A stretch of 64,000 nt of DNA from Isoetes taiwanensis (taxonomy: Eukaryota; Streptophyta; Lycopodiopsida; Isoetales; Isoetaceae). The translations under genes and the position numbers were made by a program. Below are positions 44,485 to 55,321 of the stretch, piece after piece. The number at the start of each line of letters is the position of its first letter. Position 1 is the first letter of the stretch. Below the pieces are notes generated by a model that saw nothing but the letters and a program-made list of their open reading frames with translations, ran no database searches and was not told the origin of the DNA. The stretch is taken from contig JAJEKV010000018.1 in the NCBI GenBank assembly GCA_021234155.1, positions 20,011,252-20,075,251 on the forward strand, written 5' to 3'.

Positions 44485-45297
44485 CTATCAGAAATGCAGG
44501 AGACAGTGAATTAATGGCATGCGTAACTCGAATCGGTGAAGATAGTGTGAATCAAACAGTTGAATTGTCGTTGTTTAAAATAACAAATGATTTTCATGAG
44601 GCAGTAAACTTCTTATTCCCTAGTGAAATACTATGTTCGCCATTATTATGTGAGAAAAGAGCATTTCTAACACCGTTAAACATATACGTTTATGAGTTTA
44701 ATAAATATATTCTTGATATATTAACTGGAATTGAGCGAAATTACTTTAGTTACGATCGTGTGACCGAAAATGAGGAAACTATAGCGCCAGAGAAACTTGG
44801 TGGTGATGAATTTTTAAATAATTACGCATTCGACCTTGCCAGCTCATACATTATCACTAAAAGAGGGTGCAATTTGTCAGTTGATGAACTCATTAGACCG
44901 TGAGAAAGGTCTTGTGAAAAATGTCAGGGTAATTATTGAGCGTGTGTACAATAAGTTTGTAACCATGCGTTTGCCTGGAGCACTTGAAAGTGATCAAAGT
45001 CATATAAATCCAATTTCACGTATGAATTTCTACCATCAACCTGACAACTGTGCATTCACAATCCATCGTCGACAATTACCATTGCGACTGGCATATTCAA
45101 CGACGTTTCATAGCTGTCTTGGATTAACTTTGGATAAAGTAGTGCTGGATTTGCGTACACCGGCATTTGCACATGATCAGTTATACACTGCATTGACAAG
45201 AATACGAAGACGAGAAGATGTGCTTATACTTCACAATGAAGCAAGTTCTGTTGTCAAAACACGAAATGTTGTATATCAAGAACTTTTAGATATATAA
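44485..45297 (+). pseudogene. Helitron PIF1-type helicase, C-terminal part
   Basis: Two overlapping frames. The first (44485-44903) reads NAGDSELMACVTRIGEDS, DFHEAVNFLFPSEIL, CEKRAFLTPLNIYVYEFNKY, and ends at 44903. The second (44836-45297) continues one frame over: SLKEGAICQLMNSLDREKGL, VKNVRVII, RRQLPLRLAYSTTFHSCLG (motif 'K/HS.G.TLD'), VVLDLRTPAFAHDQLYTALT, and RIRRREDVLIL. These are motifs V-VI of PIF1/Helitron helicases. One frameshift near 44860 and the two insertions make it non-functional. It is collinear with 28308-28779 and 41806-41890. Confidence 0.88.
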
Positions 45298-45589
45298 AAT
45301 AGGAAGTAATGTAATGCAAGTCATGCATATTACCTTTGTTTATTAATTATACATCAAGAACTTTAAACTTTTATATAGCGTGCATAAAAGGATTGTGCAA
45401 CAATGAATAGAAATTTATGTACTAGAAATTCAATTATGTCATTACTGGTATGACTATCAAAACATATATAAAGCATTCACTTTGATTCTATTCTTCAAGA
45501 TTCCTTGATGCTCCATTGCATGCGTGCCAAATGTCAAATTTTTTTTTCGGGGAACATTTTTGCAATTTTGCGTTCTTGCATTTATTGAG
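45298..45589. other. No supported gene
   Basis: AT-rich region after the helicase stop. The phrase TTTATTGAGGAG.CACAGCC is repeated at about 45582 and 45631. Confidence 0.45.
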
Positions 45590-45998
45590 GAGGAGTCACA
45601 GCCACGTTTTTGCATTTTTCTAGTTAAAATATTTATTGAGGAGCCACAGCCCAGAATCTCCCCTTCTGACGCCATAGCCAATCAGCCCGGGAGCTCCAGC
45701 GATGCCAAATCCGAGCTTCTGCCACCTTCCAATGGCCCCGGAGGCAGCTCCAAGCAGGGATCAAAATGCAGGTCAGATTTTTTCGCCTTTCCTCGGGTTG
45801 AATCGCCGATTTTGAACGAATTTCTGGTCAATCTGCTTGATTCATGGTTTTTTCAGCCTAAAAATGCAAAAGCAGAAGAGAATCGCTTAAGGCCCATATG
45901 GGAGGCGGAGGCAAACCTACTGAAGAAGTCCTTCCTTCCGACATGTGGGCTTGGAGAAAATATGACCAAAAACCCATCAAAGACTCGCCTTATCCCAG
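45590..45998 (+). pseudogene. WRKY transcription-factor fragment (group II-like)
   Basis: An exon segment ending at 45998 encodes VLPSDMWAWRKYDQKPIK followed by DSPYPR, the N-terminal half of a WRKY domain; canonical is WRKYGQKPIKGSPYPR, so Gly is replaced by Asp twice. The exon ends at a donor (CCCAG|GTACGC) exactly where plant WRKY genes carry their conserved 'PYPR' intron. The second half (YYRCSS and the zinc-binding C/H residues) is not found downstream. An upstream coding-like exon (45590-45771, SSSDAKSELLPPSNGPGGSS, donor TGCAG|GTCAGA) may be its first exon. The frame has a stop at 45859. It lies 3' of the Helitron helicase, so it may be a captured gene piece. Confidence 0.75.
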
Positions 45999-47429
45999 GT
46001 ACGCCATAGCCGAAAGCTTACAGATATTCTTTTTTTTTTGCTTTCCTAACCCAATTCCATCGTTTTTTGCATTTCTTTTGCCTTTCCGCCATAGCCCACC
46101 TCTGACTTCCTCCCACTTCTTTCATTCGCCATTAACTCACGCTTCTAGCATATGCAGCATGTATATGTCTCTCGTAGTAGATTCTTTTGATTATGTTTTG
46201 CGTACAAATCTGCAAATCCCACGATTATGTAATCTCTAGGTATGTCTTCTTAACTTAATAATCTCATTTCTCACACTCAATTCTTAAAACCCCATTGCGA
46301 AATATTTATTCGCGGATTCTGATCTGGACTCTAAGTCTGTTGCATACCTTTGCCAAAGATAGACTGTATCCTTCTCTCAGAAGCAAAGTGAAAGAAGAAC
46401 ATCTTACAATGAAGCTCGCGATCCCCGCCTGTGTCGTTGCTTTTACATTAAATCACATGGAATAATTTTAGCTTCAGCTCTACTTTATCTTCACAGCATT
46501 GAACACCCCGAAGCAGTTGCAAATCGGAAAGTTGCTTAAAATCTCCCATGAAATCTCCCAAAAAGCTCAAAATTTATGCCCTAAATTGTAAATTGCTGCT
46601 TGCACATTCTCTGCTCCGGGCAATCGTTGTTGCAAGGAGGATCTATCCATCCGAGCCGGATCCTCGCACCCACCACCGAAATTCCTTCGTAAAACTTTCT
46701 AACCTCCCATATCCGGCAAAAATCACCTAATTTAATGGAGATCAAAGGCATTTTTCTTGCAGCCGCACATGAGGATCACCTGCTTTTTAGATTCACCTGC
46801 ACTAATCAAGAAAGGTTATATAGTTACTATTCAAGAGAACGTGCAAAAAAAACCGGTCGATTCTGTGTTGCAGCTTCTCAAATACATAGCCAAGACCATC
46901 ATTGGGAAGATCTTCTCGTCTGTCAATTCCCCTGCTTTTCTTTGGTTTTATGCAATTACGAAGTTATAATCATAAAATAGACTGGCCTCTAAGTTTTTTC
47001 TCTCGATTAATCCGCCGCTCACTTAAGATTTCTATGGTATTTGTCCACTAATCATTCGGTTCTTATGAAATCAGTTTTCATCTCCTCATCCTCCAAATTT
47101 TGCCATGAATCGAGAGGTACATTCTGCTCATAATAAAGCATGCATTCGACAACTCTCTTATTCGCAGTTTTTTCCAGTTCCATGGCTAAGAATGAGCGAA
47201 TGCCTTTATTTGCAAGACCGAGTTCTGCTTTCCAAGTTGTGGATTTTCTCGCTTAGAGTAAGAAGTCGGCTTTTTGAAGCATCCGAACCGCATCTTCAAG
47301 GTTTGAAGGTAAGACGTTTGCTATCTCTATTATAGCAGCAGATTTACTTAGAACCAAGCCCTGAGATTTAGGGTCCAAGCCCTGAGGTTTGGCATCTGAA
47401 ACAAACGATTTTCATAGCAGTCATTAATC
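45999..47429. other. No supported gene; possible intron/gene-fragment DNA
   Basis: T-rich sequence after the WRKY donor, then several short frames (46735-46980, 47105-47335) without recognised domains. A phrase AAGCCCTGAG.TTT is duplicated at 47356-47390. Confidence 0.4.
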
Positions 47430-47822
47430 ATGGCGTTCTGTAACTTGATTTCCGCCATTTTGCTTGTGATACTATTAAAAATAGTTGTGCTCATTATTAT
47501 CCTGATTTGGCAACACAAGACAGATTTGGCAACACAAGACAGCAACAAATCATGTCCTGTAAAAACACTCTTTGCCATCTCCAATGATCCATTTTATAAT
47601 TGGATTAGTCGCTCTTATCTTGCCCTTGGGTTTGGGACTAATGAAATGATAACAAATAAAGATGCCGGAATAGTCTACAGGAAACTTAATACATGGAGAG
47701 TGGCAAAATATTACGAGAATGATAGGATGCTTCTGTTCAGTTCCCCAGAACCATATGTCTTGGAAGGAAAAGGCAACAAAACATATGGCTATACTGCAGG
47801 TTCAATTCCTGCACTATTGTAA
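47430..47822 (+). CDS. Hypothetical 130 aa protein with N-terminal membrane segment
   Basis: Starts at ATG 47430. Residues 5-29 (LISAILLVILLKIVVLIIIL) form one strong hydrophobic helix, like a signal anchor. Then comes a soluble part with NDPFYNWISRSYLALGFG, VYRKLNTWRVAKYYEND and SSPEPYVLEGKGNKTYG. No family is recognised. It may be a first exon, since the region near its end reads GCAG|GTTCAA. It lies about 85 bp before the GC-rich hairpin and on the strand of the Helitron helicase. Confidence 0.4.
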   Translation: MAFCNLISAILLVILLKIVVLIIILIWQHKTDLATQDSNKSCPVKTLFAISNDPFYNWISRSYLALGFGTNEMITNKDAGIVYRKLNTWRVAKYYENDRMLLFSSPEPYVLEGKGNKTYGYTAGSIPALL

Positions 47823-47889
47823 AAGCTGAACTATCACAAATCTCAAACTAGATAATATCCGGAACATATCATAAGTCTCATTGATAGGG

Positions 47890-47945
47890 TTGGAAGAAGA
47901 GAAACGTTCGCGGCGGCCTTGGCCGCCGCGATAAGTTTCTTGTAA
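47890..47945 (+). repeat. GC-rich palindrome, copy 2 (possible Helitron-type 3' end)
   Basis: CGCGGCGGCC-TT-GGCCGCCGCG at 47909-47930 with flanks nearly identical to 14545-14601. It lies 2.6 kb downstream of the Helitron helicase on the same strand, where a Helitron 3' terminus would be expected, but the CTRR end is not clean (TAATGA instead of TACTGA). Confidence 0.5.
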
Positions 47946-48830
47946 TGATAACTTTTATGTCAAATATACATTTGATGTAAATATGCCTTCTAGAATATAA
48001 GTATATCATTGTTCCAATAGAGTTAAATAGGATTAAAGACATAAAAATAACATTGAATATACTAATTTAAATTCCTAGAATCATATAGATGCTTGTGAAT
48101 GAATAAGAAATGGGTAGAAAATTGAAAAAGGAATATCTCAAGTAGATATATTAAAATACCCAAAAGGAAAATCGATTGGTATTAGTTAAAATGTCACTTT
48201 TTGCCTTGCCTGCCGCTGCACAAATGAATTTCCAATCTATGGAATTTTTTTGCGATAGCTGGAGTTATGCCCTGTTGTTTTCTGTTAGAATTTCCAATCT
48301 GTAAAGATATTTTGTAACAACCAGCTGGCTATTTTGTGTTCAAGTTTTTACTCTTAACACAAGCACATATGCCATGATATCAGCTTAGATATTAGATTAT
48401 GCACAATTGATTTAGTGAGTAAGAGCCATGCAGAATGAAGTGCAACCCAAAAAGAGATACTATCCCTTCAATGCACAGAACAAGATCGTCCAGTCAATAT
48501 GCAGCTCCATACAATGAAAAAAGGCATGTAATTAAATTATTGTCATTAAGTTTATGATATTATTGAATTCGGTCAACATCTATATATAATACTAATGGAG
48601 TTTTGGGATAATCTATGCAGCATCTTGGCCCTTAAACTTTTTACTTTAATTTCATCCCTTCGATTTACGGTTTTCTTTTATGTTTCTTCCATAGCCCGTC
48701 CTTCCTATGAGACGATTTCACGCTTGCTTCATCCAATCCATCTCAAGGCTTTTCGTATTTAGTCTGCTTCATGGATTTCTGAAAGATTGCGCCTTAATGC
48801 GTTTGTGATAGTGCATGCTCAATGCTTTTG
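47946..48830. other. No supported gene
   Basis: AT-rich DNA with no coding signal. Confidence 0.5.
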
Positions 48831-49098
48831 CCAGTCCCATCCCGTGTTTTGTGATCGGGCGCCGGATCTGCCATAGCTGGCCACTGGCTTCCATCCTTGG
48901 GATAGGGTTTGGGCCTTACTCCGGCAAAACCATTTCATGTTTTTGGGAAAGGCATTTGACGAGGACATTTATGCCTGAGTTATCCATGGCAACAACCTTG
49001 CGTGCATCCCCTTGCTTGTACTTTATCAATCCGAGTATTGCATCTGCTTGTGACAGTTTTCCAGAGTATTTGCATGAGTATTTTTGCACCACATCCAT
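48831..49098 (-). pseudogene. Gene fragment, possibly TPR (NPG1/TTC7-like)
   Basis: The minus frame 49098-48916 reads GKLSQADAILGLIKYKQGDA and then DNSGINVLVKC. The pattern 'A.AILG...Y..G......G I' resembles the TPR stretch of plant NPG1/TTC7-like proteins, but the match is short. No flanking exons are recognised. Low confidence. Confidence 0.25.
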
Positions 49099-49412
49099 GG
49101 GTTAATCTTGGACCCAAGTGAATGCATGAAACAGCAGATGCAAGTTGGAGCACAATATTCAAATAGTTTGTAAGATACACACTAATTTTTATTGATCGTA
49201 TCATATTCATGGCTTCTTTACACGCATATGGGCCCATGGTACTGCAGCTATGCATTGGTTGGCATTTTAAAGGAACGGGGGATTCTGGCTATGTATGCAG
49301 GAGGGTAAAAGCATGAAAGGGTGTCTATAAATGTAGCCCTTTTTGTACATATACATATGTACCGAATGCACATTTTTGGAATAATCACATCATGACCAGC
49401 TAGTAACCCGCC

Positions 49413-50037
49413 ATGATTAATGGCTATCCACTACTCAACCCGCAATTATCGGATTTTGAAATTCTTTCCCAAATTCTTTCTTGGTTTGCCTCTCGCTCAC
49501 TATCCCCGCCGCTTTCTCTGAATTCGATCACGAATTCTTCATCTAGCTATGGCCCCAAAACGCCCCCTGATGAGTGTTTTGCTCATCACCACAGCCCAAG
49601 CAAGATGCCAAGCTTCCTAAGCGGGGAATTTTACCTCCAAGGAGTTTACGCTTGGGTTCGAGGTGATCCAAGCCAAAGACCTCCGTGAGAAACATGCAGA
49701 GGCCCACATACCCAACCTAGAGATGGTTATGAACGAGGTATGGGGTGAAGCCCAAAAAAATGACGAGGATTCAAGGAAGGGAGAGTCCGTAACGCATGGA
49801 AAGATGATTTTTTTTAAATATTATGAATTGGTTTATGGCAAGAAACAAAGTTACAAACCATTATATTTCAACCTATTTTGCCGAGCATTTGCTCTTCACT
49901 TGAAGGGACGGCTTGTTGATTGGATGGACGGGCTAGGACCGCCAAAGATCTTGCCAAAACCCTCGCCTCGTGACGTTACGAGGACCCTACAACAGGTAAA
50001 TCCTCAACTATCAAAATGTAACATCGTATTGCGTTGA
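49413..50037 (+). pseudogene. Unknown gene, first part (frame-disrupted)
   Basis: An N-terminal piece (MAPKRPPDECF-like, 49551-49620) continues one frame over at about 49635 with FTSKEFTLGFEVIQAKDLRE, HIPNLEMVMNEVWGEAQKND, FFKYYELVYGKKQSYKPLYF, NLFCRAFALHLKGRLVDWMD, ending at a donor-like AACAG|GTAAAT near 49995. No known family. It starts a series of plus-strand coding-like segments that runs to about 54.9 kb, perhaps one multi-exon gene of a large transposon. Confidence 0.4.
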
Positions 50038-50382
50038 GAATATTAGAGCCCCGGGTTATTCTAGATCAGATGTTGACACAATAAAGCGCTTACTTAAGCA
50101 TGGGTTGGAGGAGAAAACTAACCTATTGAATGAAGTAGAAGCACCGGAAGAAAAAAGGAGGGATGCATTGAAGGTCATCACCGGATTGAGGGTAGAAAGG
50201 ATATGCTATCCAAGATCCGCAGCAGATCCGCCGTAAAAAATAGATGAGACAAAAACAGAATTTAACAAATTGTCCCGTGATCCCCGGCTGAAATGCCGTT
50301 ATGTTCTGAGTGTTGAAGTACAAGTTGGAAGACTTGGTTATGAGTAGACATGATAAAGAACAACACTCTTCTAAGCTAGAAA

Positions 50383-50790
50383 TTGGTTTTGGGTGAAGCA
50401 ACTAAAGAAATTGAAAGGCATGAAATCTCAATTGAACAAGCAAAGGAAAAACTTAATTGCATTGAATTGGTTCAGCAAAGGCATTCACAGATTTTGGATT
50501 TCATGGGGAGAGCAGGACCTATTGTTCTGCACCCGAGGCCCTACCCTGTAGGAGCTACTTCTATAGAGCAGTTCATCACATTCAGTTCATGTACCTGTTG
50601 TGGCCAAGGCTTTGGCAAAACTGGTTTGTTGCTGCTAGCTCCATGCAGAGATGCTTATTGCCTCTTCTGCTTGTGTTATCTGGTCCATGAAAGACAGAAT
50701 TGCATAAAAGGTTGCATCTGGGATGAGGGCATTCGAATTCAGCTTGGTTTCCCTGCTGTGAAAGGTATGCATTGCTCTCAACTAATTTAA
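50383..50790 (+). CDS. Unknown gene, coiled coil plus Cys-rich module
   Basis: The open frame has a helical start (TKEIERHEISIEQAKEKLNC), then PIVLHPRPYPVGATSIEQF, then a Cys/His-rich stretch: CTCCGQGFGKTG, APCRDAYCLFCLCYLVHER, NCIKGC. The spacing resembles a zinc-binding module (RING/PHD-like) without a precise match. It ends at a likely donor (AAAG|GTATGC near 50764). Part of the same plus-strand series as 49413-50037. Confidence 0.4.
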   Translation: MVLGEATKEIERHEISIEQAKEKLNCIELVQQRHSQILDFMGRAGPIVLHPRPYPVGATSIEQFITFSSCTCCGQGFGKTGLLLLAPCRDAYCLFCLCYLVHERQNCIKGCIWDEGIRIQLGFPAVKGMHCSQLI

Positions 50791-50819
50791 ACTTATATTT
50801 CACTTAATTCATATTTGTT

Positions 50820-51290
50820 ATTGTAATCTGCATAGTTCTACATGTATGGCTTTCAAAGCATTGCTATTCCTTGTACATGTATAACTTTTAGTGTACATCC
50901 TGTGCGGCAGGTACATAGGCATATATTTGCTTGTTTATTGATGCTTTTATTTTTGAGCTTGGACCGCAGGTTGTATCAGCTTGTACATGTCTCTAATGGA
51001 GTCTACATCTGCAAATAAATGTACATGCATTTATCTTTAGAGTGCATCTGTAGATGGATTCATAAGTATGTGCATTTTTTACATATATGTGCTTTTTTTT
51101 TGGCATAGATCTACATTCCCTAACTGGATACCTGGGTACATCTGGGTACATCAAAGGTACATCCGGGTACATTGATGTACCTTTATGTACATTGAGGAAC
51201 ATGTACATGTACATTTGGCTATAGTTAAATGTAGTTACTTTACATTTGGTACATTCTATGTACATGAAATGTACATGCTTGGCGTAATGT
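50820..51290. repeat. TGTACAT-rich non-coding segment 1
   Basis: GTACAT or its complement occurs more than ten times, most densely at 51135-51275 with runs such as ATGTACATGTACATTT. ATGTACAT is its own complement. The same motif enriches 55070-55140, 57120-57480 and 58545-58615. Confidence 0.7.
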
Positions 51291-51779
51291 ACCGATATTT
51301 CTCATTAGTTCTGTTTTCATGTTCTTTTTATGTCTATTGAAATTTAGATCATTTGTTTGTTTGCGATGAGGTCGTTCCTATCCCGTATAAAACTTTAATG
51401 GTCGATGTTCTTGAGCCATCCTCAGATCGACTCTCTTTACGATTTTACCGAGCATAATAAGCATCCAATCAGAGACCCTCTACCTTCCAGCTCCGGATCA
51501 CCAATGACATTTACAAAGGCCAAGAATAGAACAATCGCAAATAAAGGCTCGCCGAACATGGCAAAGTGAAGTTGAGGAAATTGAGAGGATGGCACTTGAG
51601 AAAGCTCAAGCAGATGCAAAAAGGAGCCTTCAATGACTGCCGCAACAGTAAAAATCTTTCATCACCAAGTGCTAAATTAGTAATTGGAGAAGCTAAGAAA
51701 GATTCAAATTGCCTCAAAGATCATATGTGTCCCGCCTGACCTCGTTATGTATAGAAGCTACAAAGGACACAGATCCAGA

Positions 51780-52390
51780 TTTTAACCTGTGAGATACCGA
51801 GGGAAGAGGAAGCCGAGTTGGTAGTTGAGTCCACTCCAAAGAGGAGGCAAAAGAATGTCGGGTGATGGCACTCCAAAAGGAAAAAAAAAAAAAATCTCCA
51901 AAGAACAAAAAAATGTCCTCCGAAAAGAAAATCTCCAGGCAAAAAAGTGCCACCACCACCTAGAAAGAGGTATGTCCAAGATGAACTAATTTTGTTAAAC
52001 ATCTCAGATTTATGGTAATTAACCACATTTTTTTTGTACATAGGACACGATCACAGGCCGTGAAGGAAGCCGATCCCCGATCCTTCCGAAGTCGGAACCT
52101 AAGAGGAAGAGGATCTACAAGCAAATATTGATGTGATAACAAATAAGGTGCAAGAAGTCCTCGGAAGATGTCAAAAGCAGTGATGAATTTACAAGGTGAG
52201 TAATATACAATTGATTACAATAGATATATTCTTTTGCTAATGCTGTTGTTTCCTTGTACAGTTTAGTGAACCGACTGAAAAGGTTGGTTCCATTCACTCC
52301 TTATAGGGACTGTCCTCCTAAGCCTGCACCCTCTATCTTTCAAAGTGATGTTGACGAAGTTCTCGCTGAAGTCGGACTTGACCTCTAAGA
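51780..52390 (+). CDS. Unknown gene, Lys-rich exons
   Basis: Coding-like pieces in order: a Lys/Pro-rich stretch (KRKSPGKKVPPPPRKR near 51925-51970, donor AGAG|GTATGT), then after an acceptor (acatag) TRSQAVKEADPRSFRSRNLR (52048-52115), then LKRLVPFTPYRDCPPKPAPS with DVDEVLAEVGLDL (52275-52388). The basic stretch looks like a nuclear signal. No domain is recognised; frames need at least one correction. Confidence 0.35.
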
Positions 52391-52499
52391 TGGTAGATGT
52401 CTATGGGAGGTAGGCTAGCATTTCAACATATTTATGTTATTTCATTCCCTAAGTCACTCATCTTATGTATTAATATGTAACCGGATTTGTGTGCGTGTA

Positions 52500-52846
52500 C
52501 CTTTGTAGCAGTCTTCCATCTGATTGGAAACACAAGTTTTTTACGGTTCGACCGGACACCTTCCAGAATTTTGTGAATTCCCTCAAGAACCGGGGGGGGC
52601 AGATGCACAGAACACTAACATAAAGGAAGGGCTGGATGGCATTTTGATTGCAAGATGCCAATACATATTTGTGCCACTGCGCAAGGCCCAAATGTGGCAT
52701 TGGCAATACTTGTGCTTGCTGGTCCAATGAAAAGCTCTTTTCCATCTATAGCTAGCCCAAGTATACAGATCCTCTCTCCCTCTTCTTCTTCTTCTTCTTC
52801 TCCTGTCAAAGGCTATGTACCCGATGCTAAAGTGGTCCAGAAGTAA
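52500..52846 (+). CDS. Unknown gene, possible ULP1/C48-peptidase-like piece
   Basis: Pieces SDWKHKFFTVRPDTFQNFV (52515-52575) and, one frame over, EGLDGILIARCQYIFVPLRK then MWHWQYLCLLVQ. 'IF.P....HW...V' is the strand pair around the catalytic His of ULP1-like cysteine peptidases, which several plant DNA transposons carry. The Asp and Cys blocks are not identified, so the assignment is tentative. A (TTC)n stretch at 52782-52800 ends the segment. Confidence 0.25.
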
Positions 52847-54900
52847 GTATGAGTTTCTGTTTTGTTTTTATGATTTGATTATTCTCATATTGCAATTTCT
52901 TATGCTTGATTTATTCTCACATTGCAATTTTGCAGGTTTCATAAGCTTGTGATCAATAACATGATGCTCGGATCCAACAGCTTAAGCCATGGTAGGAAGA
53001 ACTTTGATGCTCACATGTTCTACGTCCTAAAATGCCAGAAACTAGTACCAGCAACCCTTGCATGTACATTGTGGCTTACATGCACAAATTCATAGATGCC
53101 GTGGTTGATGCACAGCCAAGCTCCATTTTTGTAAGTAGAACATGTTATTTTCCTATTAGTTATTTGTTGGTATAGTCCTCTAATACTTGTGCACCATGCA
53201 GATGACACCCAGTTGGTTCACTGATGCCTATGCCAAGTCACGGAGGGATCATCTAATGGAGGCATTAATTGTAGAAGGCGAGATGAATATACAAGCAGTT
53301 GTTCCTACACAGGGTAGATAGTCCCTTTGACTTGTTTGTAAATTACAGTTTTGTATGAGCCATGCTCCGAGCTTCTTTGTACTCAATAAGTAATGAAAAA
53401 TTAATTTATTTGTCTCACTTACACCATTGCAAAATAACAATCGTGTAATTATCAATGTGTTTTCTCAATTGTGTGTCCGAAATGTAATTATAAATTGTGA
53501 ATCTCAAGTGTTTTCTTGCCGGCGAATTGAATCATCTAATTCGTGGAGAAAGCTCAAGTTATCTTTGACTTAAATTACGTGTTGGGCAAGAGTGTGCACA
53601 AGAATGAAAAATATTAACTCAAGATACCAACAGATCCGAGAAAGATGAGCTTCAATTTAATATAGGAAACGGTGTTTTTTTTGCTTGGGCCGTGGTTAGC
53701 ATCATTTGTTAGCATTTGTAAGAGAAGGGTTTGATGTTGCCATCTGGTCTTCACTCACTTCTAAAAATCTTCAACCAATTGTGGAACATATTTGTGATGC
53801 TTTTTCCATAAAGCTGAAGTTTGTTTACTGACCCAGGAGGCGTTGTTGGACTCCGCCACACAAACACCCTACATCAACCTCAAAAGGGGTTGTTTGTGGA
53901 AACCATTAGTCGTGGTATGGAAAGAGTACCCAGTACTATGGACATACAGTTCTGATCGACGAATTTAAAGATACAAATCCACTTTGAATCAGAGGAAGCT
54001 ACATATGTCCTTTCTCTTGGACACCGATATTAGCTAGTGACGTTGCTTGTCATGGAGCTCATTCCATGGCTTAATGGATTCAAAATGGCGAAGATGGTAT
54101 AGTTTATGTGAAAGAGCATCCAATGACTAATGCGGCCGGATGGCATATCGGAAGGTGGAACAGATTTTGTCGGGCAAACTATGGCAACAACTTGGGTGCT
54201 CACGCTGCCTAAATTTAGTCAATATACCTGGAGTAAGGAATGGAGAAACGCCATCATGTTATTGGCCTCTCGACCGCCCATTGTTGGTACAGGACTTTGA
54301 CTGATGTACAAATTCAAATGTTATGAATATATGTATCAAAGTTTTTTGTTCATTGCACTTGAGTACTCTATTCTTCGCCTTTTCTTATTGGTACAATTAT
54401 GAGTGTGTATACATAATTAAGTGATCTTCATTTGCTTTGTAGATGAATGGACTGAAACACAAAAAAGACTATTAAGAAACTAAGAGATAGAGTTCTACTT
54501 TGCACCCATCTGAGGTAATACAAACCAACACAAGCTGCAAGAGTACATAGGGTTGGGGACCGATTATCGCCTCTATGCTGCTGTTCTGAACTTTGGGAAA
54601 AGGTTGAGCAAATTGAAAATTATGAGGAACGAGCAACCATGAAAGGTATATTGGCAGCAAATCACTTGTTGCACAACCCTTGGGAAGGCACGTGTCACGA
54701 AGATGCGGGGGCTATGTAGGATGGAAAGGTTTGCCGGTGGCACGTGCTATAGAAACCGCATGGACTCATTGCTTTAGAGGATATCTCTTGACCTCTCGGC
54801 GGGCTGGAAGACATGATGCAATAGTCATAAGATATCAGGCTCCTACTTACGACATTTTGAAGCTTGGTCATGAATTATGAGCCATGCTCATTTTTGGGTG
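52847..54900 (+). pseudogene. Further decayed coding-like segments, unknown
   Basis: Short pieces such as HGRKNFDAHMFYVLKC (53000s), MTPSWFTDAYAKSRRDHLME after an acceptor (tgcag near 53202), GCLWKPLVVVWKEYPV (53890s) and GWKGLPVARAIETAWTHC (54720s) suggest continuation of the same gene with many breaks. No family recognised; the boundaries are approximate. Confidence 0.25.
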
Positions 54901-55064
54901 TGTTATATTTATGTCCACAATATAAATATATCAACCATTTATACATGAAAACACATCCCATTTCTTATCTTTGCCATGGTGAAACCATTTTAGTGTTTAT
55001 GCAATTCAACTTTCTTGTGTTCAATTCTAATCAACTTACACTTAACAAATTTTTATAATATTTC

Positions 55065-55145
55065 GGAATGTACAACGGATGTACATAAGATGTACATAAG
55101 ATGTACATCTCGTTGTACATCTTATGTACATTGATGTACATAATG
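55065..55145. repeat. TGTACAT-rich segment 2
   Basis: Seven GTACAT or GTACAA motifs in about 80 bp, including the tandem ATAAGATGTAC phrase. It lies between the plus-strand unknown gene and the minus-strand transposase remnant. Confidence 0.7.
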
Positions 55146-55321
55146 CACTTCGAAGTAGTCAGTTCTTAAGTTCTTATAACAAAAAGTATTACAATATTTC
55201 GGGAAAGTACTTCGGTCTGACTTAGTCCATGTCATCTACAATTCTTTGGAAGTTGTGATAACAATGTCTCATGGACTTCATCGGCAAGTGAAATCTTTGT
55301 GCTTGCCCCCTTCATTGTGTT

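Noticed and set aside
47799-47809. tRNA gene suggested by a T-loop-like GGTTCAATTCC with flanking TGCAG/CTGCA stem
   Set aside because: No acceptor stem, D-arm or anticodon arm could be folded around it; it falls at the end of an open frame.
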